Assembly (NCBI GenBank): GCA_963678235.1
Contig: OY782766.1
Location: 1,612,001 to 1,676,000, forward strand
Direction of reading: 5' to 3'
From: JABMQB01 sp963678235
Lineage (GTDB): Bacteria > Bacteroidota > Bacteroidia > Bacteroidales > Prolixibacteraceae
Length of the DNA stretch: 64,000 bases
Shown here: piece by piece, positions 26,468-35,319 of the stretch
How the letters are laid out: each line of letters begins with the position of its first letter
How positions within the stretch are numbered: the first letter of the stretch is position 1
Program-made: the position numbers and the translations under genes
Notes under the pieces: model-generated
The model's database searches: none
The model's input: the letters and a program-made list of their open reading frames with translations, nothing else
Told to the model about the DNA's origin: nothing

Positions 26468-28291
26468 ATGAAAATAAAATATTTAATATATACACTGGCC
26501 GTAATGTTATCATTTACTGCCTGTAAAGACTTTCTCGAGCCAGAGTCTTTATCCACTTTCGACAGCAAATTGATTTTTTCCAATGCGGATGACGCCCGTA
26601 AGGCAGTTAATGCTATGTATGTTCACTTTAGTCACGATGGTTTCCGTTCAAGGTTATCCAATAATATGACCGGGAATACAGATATAGAGCATGCAGGTGG
26701 TACAAGTGATGGTGCCCGATACCAAATATGGAGGCTTGATGCACAGGAAAATAACGGCGATTTAAGATATGTATGGGACATTGGATACCAGGCTATCCGT
26801 GATGCCAATATTAGTATTGAAGGAATATTGGCAAGTGATGCTTTAACATCAGATGATGTGGCACTTTCAAGAGCTATGAATCATCTCTTAGGAGAAGCAT
26901 ACACTATGCGCGCCTATTGGTATAGCATGTTGATTTACTATTTTGGCGATGTTCCATTTTCAGTAAACGCACCTTCGGTTGATGTTGAGTTTAACCTTCC
27001 TAAAGAAGATCGAAATGTTATCTTATCTTCAGTAATTCAGGATTTGATTGATATCGAGGAAAAAATGCAATGGGCTGACGAAGTTCAATTCGGAATTGAA
27101 CAAATTAACAGAGAATATACCTTGGGTATGATTGCACGCTTAGCTCTCCAAAGAGGAGGTTATTATTTAAAACCTGACTTAACTATGGCGCGTGAATCCG
27201 ATTACCAGGATTATTATGTAATTGCACGCGATTATACAAAGAAACTCATGACTTTAAAAGATCGTGAACTACCTTCCGATTTTAAACAAGTTTTCATGAA
27301 TCAGTGCAAATTCATTTCTCCGGTAAACAGCGATATATTATTTGAAGTGCCATTTGCAATTGGCGAAGGCGATGTAGGTTGGAATATTGGAATTAGGGTG
27401 GATGGAGGAACTCATTCTTATGGAAGTGGTTCCAATTATATGGCTATGCCTCCTACTTATGCCTATTCATTTGACCAGGCAGATAAGCGTTTTCCGGTAA
27501 CGTGTGGTTTATATACTATTGATACTGATTTTATCCAACAATTGGTGAGCACCGGAAATATGAATATTTCCCAGGGTAAATGGAGCCGTGCATTTTTAGA
27601 CAATCCTCCCGGCCCTTCTACAGCAAAAGGTACAGGCATTAATTGGCCAATGTTACGTTATTCTGATGTAATCCTAATGTTTGCAGAAGCTGAAAATGAG
27701 TTGAACGGACCTACAGCAGAAGCACAAAATGCTTTGAAAAGAGTTCGTCAACGTGCATTTGAAGAAGAAGACTGGTCTGCAAAAGTTGATCAGTATGTTG
27801 CAAGTGTTTCCGGAAGCAAAGAAGACTTTTTTGATGCAATTGTTGATGAGCGTGCCTGGGAGTTTGGTGGCGAAATGATCCGAAAATATGAACTTATCCG
27901 TTGGAATTTATATTCTGAAAAAATCAATGAAACTGTTGAAGGATGTAAAAAAATGGCGGATGATGCATTTAATGGAGCAGGCACGCTTCCTGATTATTTA
28001 TACACTAAATTGGATGCTAATGGTGATTTATTGATCTATAATACCTTCGAAAAAGTACTCGCAGCCCCTGATGATACATGGGAGCGTCAATCATGGCTTA
28101 TAAATATGTTTGATGAAACACAAGCTGATGGTTATGCTTTGTGGATAACCAGAGATTATGCTAACTATGTAAATCCGTCCAATATTGGGGTTCCCGATGG
28201 AGTTATTCGCTATATCTTTCCAATACCAACAATTGGTATTGACAATAGCAAGGGATTATTAAAGAATGATGGATATGGATTTGGATTTTAA
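26468..28291 (+). CDS. SusD/RagB-family outer-membrane lipoprotein (pectin locus)
   Basis: About 607 residues from ATG 26468, which opens a compact lipoprotein signal (lipobox SFTAC, then KDFLEPESLSTFDS); an in-frame ATG at 26447 would add seven residues. The TPR-rich SusD fold is seen with LGEAYTMRAYWYSMLIYYFGD and a C-terminal VDERAWEFGGEMIRKYELIR segment. It is longer than average SusD, in the size class found in pectin loci. It works with the adjacent SusC to capture glycan at the surface. Confidence 0.93.
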   Translation: MKIKYLIYTLAVMLSFTACKDFLEPESLSTFDSKLIFSNADDARKAVNAMYVHFSHDGFRSRLSNNMTGNTDIEHAGGTSDGARYQIWRLDAQENNGDLRYVWDIGYQAIRDANISIEGILASDALTSDDVALSRAMNHLLGEAYTMRAYWYSMLIYYFGDVPFSVNAPSVDVEFNLPKEDRNVILSSVIQDLIDIEEKMQWADEVQFGIEQINREYTLGMIARLALQRGGYYLKPDLTMARESDYQDYYVIARDYTKKLMTLKDRELPSDFKQVFMNQCKFISPVNSDILFEVPFAIGEGDVGWNIGIRVDGGTHSYGSGSNYMAMPPTYAYSFDQADKRFPVTCGLYTIDTDFIQQLVSTGNMNISQGKWSRAFLDNPPGPSTAKGTGINWPMLRYSDVILMFAEAENELNGPTAEAQNALKRVRQRAFEEEDWSAKVDQYVASVSGSKEDFFDAIVDERAWEFGGEMIRKYELIRWNLYSEKINETVEGCKKMADDAFNGAGTLPDYLYTKLDANGDLLIYNTFEKVLAAPDDTWERQSWLINMFDETQADGYALWITRDYANYVNPSNIGVPDGVIRYIFPIPTIGIDNSKGLLKNDGYGFGF

Positions 28292-28322
28292 TTCCATTAA
28301 ATAAATGCTAAATACTTATAAA

Positions 28323-29966
28323 ATGAAAATATACAAATTAAATATTAAAGCACTTATTTTTCTCTTAATAGCGGGGATTATGATTTTTATGGCCTGCGAA
28401 GATGAAAAAATATATCCCAGGACCCGTTTATTTCAACCGGTCCTGAACGAAGACCTTGAAGCCGTCAATAATACAATTATTGTTGATCTTGGGGTGATGA
28501 AGGAAGCTGTAAGTTATACGGTAGAGGTTAGCCGGGACTCATTTGCAACGGTATTATATACATTCCAAACCGATCAAAGTTACTTTGTAATTAATGAAGA
28601 AATTGTTGGTGAAGAATTATTGTGGTTCACAATTTACCAGGTCAGGGTAACAGCCCATGCCGATGAAGCCCAATACAACAGTTTACCTTCTGATTTAGGA
28701 AGTGTTAGAACCGAAAAATATCCGTCAAATATGACTACACCTACATTTTTTGATATCCTGGATACGAGAGCAAGGGTAACATGGACGCCTTCAGGTGCTC
28801 CAATTACAGGCATAAAAGTTTTTGCCGGAAACGATGAACGGTTAACTACTCCACTTGCTGAATATACCTTAACTCCTGAAGAACAAGCAGCTTCAGAGAA
28901 GTTTATTTCCGGACTTACTGCCGAAACAACCTATCAAATTGCTATTTATAGCGACGTAACGCTAAGAGGATGGGAGATTTATGTAACAAGGGAAGCATTT
29001 ATTTCCGGGGATAATGTCCTCGATTTATCAAGTGTTGATACCGGAGATGTTAATCTCGCTAGTGTCCTTCCTGATTTAGCCGACGGATCGATCGTTGTGC
29101 TTGGAGGAGGAAAAACATACCTGGCAGGTGGCTACGCATTCGAAAAATCAATTTCATTTGTGGCAGGTTATAGTTTTACCCCTGCTCTTCCTGTTATTGA
29201 TTGTTCCTCAAACTTCAACATGCTTGAAGGGGCAAGTGTTGGATATGTAACTTTTAAAGATATTAAATTAACTGCTCCCGATGGTTTTGGAGGAAGATAT
29301 GTGTTTAATATTGATAAAACCTCCACTGTTGGTGAGATTAAGTTTGAGTCTTGCATTATCCGTACTTTACGTGGTATATGCCGAATGAAAGGCGGAGACG
29401 GAACACTGGATAAATATACCATTACCGACTGTCAGGTTGATAGCATAAACGGATATGGAGTATTATCTGTTGATAAAAACACATGGGCTTGCAACGAAAT
29501 TTTATTAGAAAATTCAAGTTTTTCAAAATGTATTTATTTTCTGGTGAGCCGTAACAATTCCAACACTGTAACCCTGGATGGATGTACGATTAATGAAGCA
29601 CCTGAAAAAGGAAGGCAAATGTTCCGCTGGAGAGAATCAGGTCAAGATGAAGTTACGAATGGTATTAGCATTATAAATACAATTTGGGGGCATGGTTGGA
29701 ATAAAACAGAAGGAGAAACCGATTATGGTGTTGATGGTTTTGATGGGCTGGCAAATACAAACTGGAATATTGTAAACACATACACGACCGGGGATTTTGT
29801 ATATGGTGCCAATAAAGATGAAATTCCTGGATTCCCATCATTTAATTATACAGGAACAATCTATGACTTATGGAACGACCCTGATAATGCTGATTTTAGT
29901 TTTAAAGATACAGGATTCGCAGGAAAAGGAAACTCAGGTGACCCGCGATGGAGAATAGGTTTGTAA
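28323..29966 (+). CDS. DUF4957/DUF5123-type surface lipoprotein with beta-helix domain
   Basis: About 547 residues from ATG 28323 (lipobox FMACEDEK). Two fibronectin-III-like domains (about 30-215) are followed by a right-handed beta-helix resembling a catalytically dead pectate lyase (about 250-480) and a short DUF5123-like tail ending KGNSGDPRW. This architecture is characteristic of SusE-position proteins in pectin loci. No lyase Lys/Arg active-site cluster is apparent, so glycan binding is the likely role. It is 30 bp downstream of susD in the same operon. Confidence 0.8.
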   Translation: MKIYKLNIKALIFLLIAGIMIFMACEDEKIYPRTRLFQPVLNEDLEAVNNTIIVDLGVMKEAVSYTVEVSRDSFATVLYTFQTDQSYFVINEEIVGEELLWFTIYQVRVTAHADEAQYNSLPSDLGSVRTEKYPSNMTTPTFFDILDTRARVTWTPSGAPITGIKVFAGNDERLTTPLAEYTLTPEEQAASEKFISGLTAETTYQIAIYSDVTLRGWEIYVTREAFISGDNVLDLSSVDTGDVNLASVLPDLADGSIVVLGGGKTYLAGGYAFEKSISFVAGYSFTPALPVIDCSSNFNMLEGASVGYVTFKDIKLTAPDGFGGRYVFNIDKTSTVGEIKFESCIIRTLRGICRMKGGDGTLDKYTITDCQVDSINGYGVLSVDKNTWACNEILLENSSFSKCIYFLVSRNNSNTVTLDGCTINEAPEKGRQMFRWRESGQDEVTNGISIINTIWGHGWNKTEGETDYGVDGFDGLANTNWNIVNTYTTGDFVYGANKDEIPGFPSFNYTGTIYDLWNDPDNADFSFKDTGFAGKGNSGDPRWRIGL

Positions 29967-30094
29967 ATTATTATGTATTAAAGTTTTAGGTTTAGTATAA
30001 TTGTTATTAAAGTTGGTTAGTTTAGTAAAACTCTGTGAGGTTCATTTTTCGGAATGAATTTCCAGGGTTTTTACAAGTATTTAACGTCCTTTTT

Positions 30095-30207
30095 TATCTT
30101 TGTGGATTCGGGACTTACCTAAACTTATTTTCAGGCAATATTTTTCTGCGAATAGGAGTAAAAGGCAATATTTCCCTTTTGTGCGATATTGTTTAATCGT
30201 ACAATAC
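30095..30207 (+). promoter_or_regulatory. Promoter and repeat region before the GH43 operon
   Basis: A TATCTTTG box lies at 30095-30102. Downstream, AGGCAATATTT is repeated exactly at 30133-30143 and 30163-30173 (30-bp period). A TTTG follows at 30178-30181 with a weak TA-start box 18 bp later (30200-30207). The second arrangement fits an activator site next to a weak promoter; which promoter is used is uncertain. Confidence 0.4.
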
Positions 30208-30254
30208 AAACAATTCAACTTTAATACATTATGAACAATTAACTACTAAAAATT

Positions 30255-31895
30255 ATGCGACGAACACCAATTCTTAAATTATTTTTTTTAATCGCCTTTA
30301 TAGGCGCAACGTTTATTTATCAAACCAGCTTTGGTCAAAATAAAACATCCAAAGTATGGATTGCCGATAATGGCGATGGAACTTATACAAACCCAATTTT
30401 GCATGCAGACTATTCTGACCCGGATGTGGTTCGTGTAAACGATGATTATTACATGACTTCTTCTTCGTTTAACTGCGTTCCCGGACTCCCTGTTTTGCAT
30501 TCAAAAGATTTGGTTAACTGGGAATTGATCGCATATGCGTTAAAAAAACAACCTCCGTTCGATGTATTTGATGTACCCCAACATGGTAATGGTGTATGGG
30601 CACCATGCATTCGTTACCACAACAACGAATTTTATATTTATTACCCCGATCCTGATTTTGGTATTTATTTAACCAAAGCGACCAATCCGGCTGGACCATG
30701 GTCAGACCCCATTTTGGTGAAAGCTGGGAAAGGATTAATTGATCCCTCCCCTCTTTGGGATGATGACGGCAAAGTATACCTCACACATGCATTTGCAGGA
30801 AGCCGTTTCCGAATTAAAAGCATTCTGGTTGTAAGTGAATTAAATAGCGAAGGAACTGCGCCTATCAGCAATGATGTGATGGTTTTTGATGGACATAATG
30901 AACATCCAACAGTTGAAGGTCCTAAATTTTATAAACGTAACGGATATTATTACATTTTTGCCCCTGCTGGCGGCGTGTCCACAGGTTGGCAATTGGTTTT
31001 AAGATCGAAGAATGTGTATGGACCTTATGAAGAAAAAATTGTTATGCATCAGGGTAATACAAACATTAATGGACCACACCAGGGCGCATGGATTGACACA
31101 GAATCAGGTGAAGACTGGTTTATTCATTTTCAGGATAAAGAAGCTTATGGCAGAATTGTCCACTTGCAACCGATGGTTTGGAAAAACAATTGGCCAGTTA
31201 TTGGTATCGATGCAGATAACGATGGTATTGGAGAACCAGTACTAACGCATAAAAAACCAAATGTTGGACAAACATACCCGGTAACAACACCCCCGGAGAG
31301 CGATGAATTTAACACCTCAACATTAGGTTTACAGTGGCAATGGCATGCAAATCCTGATATTTCCTATGGATTCCCAAGTGGAAACCTGGGTTTTTACAGG
31401 CTTAATTGTATCGTACGCCCTGATAATTCTGAAGGACTCTGGGACATACCTAACCTTTTGTTACAGAAGTTTCCTGCCGAAGAATTTACCGCTAGTACCA
31501 AATTTACATTTACTGCCAGAACCGATAATGAAGAGGCTGGTTTTGTGATTTTGGGAGAAGATTACCAATTTATTTCCTTAAAAAGGATAAATAATAAAAT
31601 GTATGTCCGGGCTGTACAATGCAAAAATGCACGAGTGGGCGGCAAAGAAACTGAATTGTTCCAGGAAGAATTTGATGGAAACGATGTTTATTTCAAAATA
31701 AAAGTGGAAAAAGGCGCCATTTGCAGCTTTGCCTATAGTAGCAATGGCAAAAAATATAAAGAAATTACTGAAAAGCTGGAAGCTAAACCAGGAAGATGGA
31801 TAGGAGCTAAAATAGGTTACTTTGCCCTTCGCGAAGGTATTACCAACGACTCAGGCACAGTAGATATTGATTGGTTTAAAATTGAGAAAGAATAA
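30255..31895 (+). CDS. GH43-family glycoside hydrolase (arabinofuranosidase/xylosidase type) with C-terminal beta-sandwich
   Basis: A 546-residue exported enzyme (signal QTSFGQ). The five-bladed propeller shows the GH43 triad: ADYSDPDVV (catalytic base, Asp about 55), GLIDPSPLWDDDG (Asp modulator) and HPTVEGPKF (acid Glu). The C-terminal third is the LamG/DUF1349-like sandwich common to the longer GH43 subfamilies. It probably removes arabinose or xylose side chains from pectin, feeding the ara operon nearby. First gene of a tight operon; its stop overlaps the next start by one base. Confidence 0.9.
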   Translation: MRRTPILKLFFLIAFIGATFIYQTSFGQNKTSKVWIADNGDGTYTNPILHADYSDPDVVRVNDDYYMTSSSFNCVPGLPVLHSKDLVNWELIAYALKKQPPFDVFDVPQHGNGVWAPCIRYHNNEFYIYYPDPDFGIYLTKATNPAGPWSDPILVKAGKGLIDPSPLWDDDGKVYLTHAFAGSRFRIKSILVVSELNSEGTAPISNDVMVFDGHNEHPTVEGPKFYKRNGYYYIFAPAGGVSTGWQLVLRSKNVYGPYEEKIVMHQGNTNINGPHQGAWIDTESGEDWFIHFQDKEAYGRIVHLQPMVWKNNWPVIGIDADNDGIGEPVLTHKKPNVGQTYPVTTPPESDEFNTSTLGLQWQWHANPDISYGFPSGNLGFYRLNCIVRPDNSEGLWDIPNLLLQKFPAEEFTASTKFTFTARTDNEEAGFVILGEDYQFISLKRINNKMYVRAVQCKNARVGGKETELFQEEFDGNDVYFKIKVEKGAICSFAYSSNGKKYKEITEKLEAKPGRWIGAKIGYFALREGITNDSGTVDIDWFKIEKE

Positions 31896-32854
31896 TGAGA
31901 ATAATTTTAAGCGCACTGATATGTTTATTATCCCTTTCAAATCTATTCGGAAACGACTATGATTTTGTTGTTGCCAAAGACGGTAGCGGGGATTTCATCT
32001 CAGTTCAGGAAGCCATCAATGCAGTCCCTGATTTTCGTAAAAACAAAACACGGATTTTTATTAAAGAAGGAACCTATAACGAAAAGCTAATACTCCCGGC
32101 AAGCAAAACCAATGTTTCATTTATTGGCGAGAATCTTGAAAAAACCATTCTTACGTACGATGATTATGCATCGAAAAAGAATAGCTTTGGAGAGTCGGTT
32201 GGTACTACCGGATCGACATCATTTTATATTTTCGCCGAAAATTTCACTGCTGAAAATATCACATTTGAAAATTCTGCAGGACCAATTGGGCAAGCTGTGG
32301 CAGTCCGTATTGATGGAGATAAAGTAGCCTTTAAAAATTGCCGTTTCCTGGGTTTTCAGGATACGCTTTACCCTCATGGAGAGAATAGCCGCCAATATTA
32401 TAAAAACTGCTATATTGAAGGCACCGTTGATTTTATTTTTGGCTGGTCAACAGCTGTATTTGATTCATGCACCATTTTCTGTAAAGATCATGGTTATATC
32501 ACAGCTCCCTCAACGACGCAAAATACCAAATTTGGCTTTGTCTTCCTTAACTGTAAAATCACGGGGAATGCCCCTGATGCATCCTTTTATTTAGGAAGGC
32601 CCTGGCGGCCATATGGCAAATCGGTATTTATCAAATGTGAACTTGGCGACCATATTAAACCTGAAGGATGGCACAATTGGAACAACAAGGAAGCAGAAAA
32701 AACAGCCTATTTTGCGGAATATGAAAATTCAGGAAATAGCAATCAATCAAAACGCGTAAAATGGAGCCATCAGCTTACAAAAGCAGAAATGGAGAAACAC
32801 ACACCATTAAATATTCTGGGGAGCTGGATTGAAGATCCAACACTATTTAAATAA
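31895..32854 (+). CDS. CE8 pectin methylesterase
   Basis: A 319-residue exported enzyme. The signal peptide precedes YDFVVAKDGSGDF, the standard start of the CE8 beta-helix. Family motifs in order are GTYNEK, GQAVAVRI, GFQDTLY (catalytic Asp), GTVDFIFGWS (catalytic Asp) and YLGRPWRPYG (Arg). All key residues are present. It demethylates homogalacturonan so that PL1 and GH28 can act. Translationally coupled to GH43 (TAATG overlap) and followed 20 bp later by GH28. Confidence 0.95.
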   Translation: MRIILSALICLLSLSNLFGNDYDFVVAKDGSGDFISVQEAINAVPDFRKNKTRIFIKEGTYNEKLILPASKTNVSFIGENLEKTILTYDDYASKKNSFGESVGTTGSTSFYIFAENFTAENITFENSAGPIGQAVAVRIDGDKVAFKNCRFLGFQDTLYPHGENSRQYYKNCYIEGTVDFIFGWSTAVFDSCTIFCKDHGYITAPSTTQNTKFGFVFLNCKITGNAPDASFYLGRPWRPYGKSVFIKCELGDHIKPEGWHNWNNKEAEKTAYFAEYENSGNSNQSKRVKWSHQLTKAEMEKHTPLNILGSWIEDPTLFK

Positions 32855-32874
32855 AAATAAAATACATAATAAAA

Positions 32875-34563
32875 ATGAACACAAATCGTATCGTATCACT
32901 AATTGCAGCATTTGCATTTTTAATTGCAAGTTGCACAACACAACCCAAAAAAGAAGTCAACAATTCAAGTAAAATGATCGAAGGAATTGAATTTGAAATG
33001 GCTCAGGTTAATGAACCAGTAATTCCCGATTATACCGTAAACATTAAAGACTTTGGCGCAATCCCAGGCGGACAGGTAATCAATACAAAAGCCTTTGCCG
33101 ATGCCATTGAAGCAGTTTCGAAAAAAGGAGGCGGCAAGGTTATTATTCCTCCTGGTATCTGGCTCACTGGTCCGGTAATTCTAAAAAGCAACCTGGAATT
33201 GCATGCCGAAAACGGTGCTTTAATTAAATTCTCAGGCGACAAAGATTTGTATCCTGTTATCGAAACAAACTTCGAAGGATTAAAAACTTTTCGTTGTTTA
33301 TCCCCAATTTATGGAAAAGACCTTGAAAACATAGCATTCACCGGTAGTGGTGTTTGGGATGGAACAGGCGAAGCATGGCGCCAGGTGAAGAGAGAAAAAC
33401 TAACTGCAGGACAATGGAAAGAATTAGTTGCTTCTGGCGGAGTTGTTGATTCACGCGAAAGGGTTTGGTACCCATCCGAGCAATTTAAAAACGCCTCTGA
33501 AAATGCAGAATTAAATGTGCGAAAAGATCTAAAAACAAAAGAAGATTTTGAATCAATTCGTGATTTCCTTCGCCCTGTAATGGTTAGTATACAGAATTGT
33601 AAAAGGGTTATGTTAGATGGTCCTGTATTTCAAAATTCCCCTGCATGGAACATACATCCGCTTTATGTTGAAGATTTAATCGTACGTAATGTCTCTGTTC
33701 GCAACCCTTGGTTCTCACAAAACGGCGATGGAATTGACATTGATGCCTGTAAAAATGTATTGGTTGAAAACTGTAGCTTTGATGTTGGTGATGATGCCAT
33801 TTGTATAAAATCAGGTAAAGATGAAGATGGCCGCAAAGTAGGCAAACCATGTGAAAACCTTGTGATAAGGAACAATATTGTTTACCATGGGCACGGTGGA
33901 GTTACTGTTGGAAGCGAAATGTCGGGAGGTGTAAGAAATATGCACGTATCAAACTGTACATTTATGGGAACTGATGTTGGCCTGCGTTTTAAAAGCAAAC
34001 GTGGCCGTGGTGGTGTTGTCGAAAACATCTTTATCTCTGATGTTTGGATGACAGACATTCCTACAAATGCCATTTCATTCAATTTATATTATGGAGGACA
34101 GTCCGTTTCTGAAATGATGGCAGATGGTGGTCCAAAAACTACTTCAGAGAAATATCCGGTTACTGAAGAAACCCCACAATTTAAAAATATCAGCATTAAA
34201 AATATCCTTATAAAAGGAGCAAGCCAGGCTGTATTTCTTCAGGGGCTTCCCGAAATGAACCTTGAAAATGTTGAAATCAGCAATTTAACTGCAACCAGCG
34301 AAAATGGTTTTATCATTATTGATGCCAATCAGGTTAAAATCAACAATATTAAAATTGAAACTGAAAATAGCAATGTATTCTCCATCCTTAATTCAAAAAA
34401 TATGGAATTAAGCGATATCGAATTTAGTTCAAAGGCGGAGGATGCGGTTAAAATTAGTGGTTCCCTCTGCGATAAAATTGAATTAAAATCATCTGAAAAA
34501 TTAGATTTTGCAAAGAGCACTAAAGTTGATAAAAATGTTCCGGAAGGAGCAGTACAATTGTAG
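32875..34563 (+). CDS. GH28 polygalacturonase-family lipoprotein
   Basis: A 562-residue enzyme with lipobox LIASCTTQ, so membrane-anchored. GH28 motifs: NGDGIDIDAC, VGDDAICIKSG (catalytic Asp pair), GHGGVTVGSEMSGG (His) and RFKSKRGRGG. The insertion after GTGEAWRQVKREKLTAGQ is typical of the longer exo-acting GH28 enzymes of gut and marine Bacteroidota. It probably releases galacturonate from the non-reducing end. It lies between CE8 and CE12 in one operon. Confidence 0.92.
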   Translation: MNTNRIVSLIAAFAFLIASCTTQPKKEVNNSSKMIEGIEFEMAQVNEPVIPDYTVNIKDFGAIPGGQVINTKAFADAIEAVSKKGGGKVIIPPGIWLTGPVILKSNLELHAENGALIKFSGDKDLYPVIETNFEGLKTFRCLSPIYGKDLENIAFTGSGVWDGTGEAWRQVKREKLTAGQWKELVASGGVVDSRERVWYPSEQFKNASENAELNVRKDLKTKEDFESIRDFLRPVMVSIQNCKRVMLDGPVFQNSPAWNIHPLYVEDLIVRNVSVRNPWFSQNGDGIDIDACKNVLVENCSFDVGDDAICIKSGKDEDGRKVGKPCENLVIRNNIVYHGHGGVTVGSEMSGGVRNMHVSNCTFMGTDVGLRFKSKRGRGGVVENIFISDVWMTDIPTNAISFNLYYGGQSVSEMMADGGPKTTSEKYPVTEETPQFKNISIKNILIKGASQAVFLQGLPEMNLENVEISNLTATSENGFIIIDANQVKINNIKIETENSNVFSILNSKNMELSDIEFSSKAEDAVKISGSLCDKIELKSSEKLDFAKSTKVDKNVPEGAVQL

Positions 34564-34566
34564 GAT

Positions 34567-35304
34567 ATGAAAAGAGTTCTAACAATATTAAGTCTGGCAT
34601 TCGTAGTTTTTATCGGATGCCAGACTCCCGAAAAGCCATTCACTATTTATGCTATAGGTGATTCAACAATGGCAAATAAAAAAGCGGAAGTTTACCCGGA
34701 AACCGGATGGTGCCAGGTACTCGGGGATTATTTTGATGAATCGGTCACAGTTAGCAATCATGCCCGTAATGGACGCAGTTCAAAAAGCTTTATCGATGAA
34801 GGGCTATGGCAAGCAGTGCTTGATAGCTTAAAAGCAGGCGACTATGTGTTCATCCAATTTGGGCATAACGACCAAAAAGCCTATGATTCAACCAGGTATA
34901 CAACGCCCTTTGGAACCTACTCTGCAAATCTGGAACGTTTTATATTGGAGACACAGGCAAAAGGGGCAAATCCGATTTTGTTTACTTCCATAATACGAAG
35001 AAAATTTGGAGACAATGGCAAGTTAACCGATACTCATGGCGATTATCCGGTGGCTACCAGGGAGATGGCTGCAAAGTACAACATCCCTTTAATTGACCTT
35101 CAGAAACTTACAGAAGAATGGGTAAATTTATTAGGAGACGAACCATCCAAAGAAATGTTCTTATGGCTTCCTGCAACTGAAACATACCCAAAAGAAAGAA
35201 AAGACGATACACATCTTTCTATTAAAGGGGCAAATATGGTTGCTCAACTGGCTATCGGCGAAATGAAAGACCAGAAACTGAAACTTGCCAACAACATTAA
35301 ATAA
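34567..35304 (+). CDS. CE12-type rhamnogalacturonan acetylesterase (SGNH), lipoprotein
   Basis: A 245-residue SGNH hydrolase with lipobox FIGCQTPEK. Motifs: YAIGDSTMANK (Ser), ARNGRSSKSF (Gly/Asn oxyanion), QFGHNDQKAY and DDTHLSIKG (Asp-His). This set is characteristic of CE12 rhamnogalacturonan/pectin acetylesterases. The gene follows GH28 by 3 bp and precedes the CE8-PL1 fusion by 15 bp, within a single operon. It should remove acetyl groups from galacturonate residues. Confidence 0.9.
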   Translation: MKRVLTILSLAFVVFIGCQTPEKPFTIYAIGDSTMANKKAEVYPETGWCQVLGDYFDESVTVSNHARNGRSSKSFIDEGLWQAVLDSLKAGDYVFIQFGHNDQKAYDSTRYTTPFGTYSANLERFILETQAKGANPILFTSIIRRKFGDNGKLTDTHGDYPVATREMAAKYNIPLIDLQKLTEEWVNLLGDEPSKEMFLWLPATETYPKERKDDTHLSIKGANMVAQLAIGEMKDQKLKLANNIK

Positions 35305-35319
35305 AATTAAAAATGTAAG

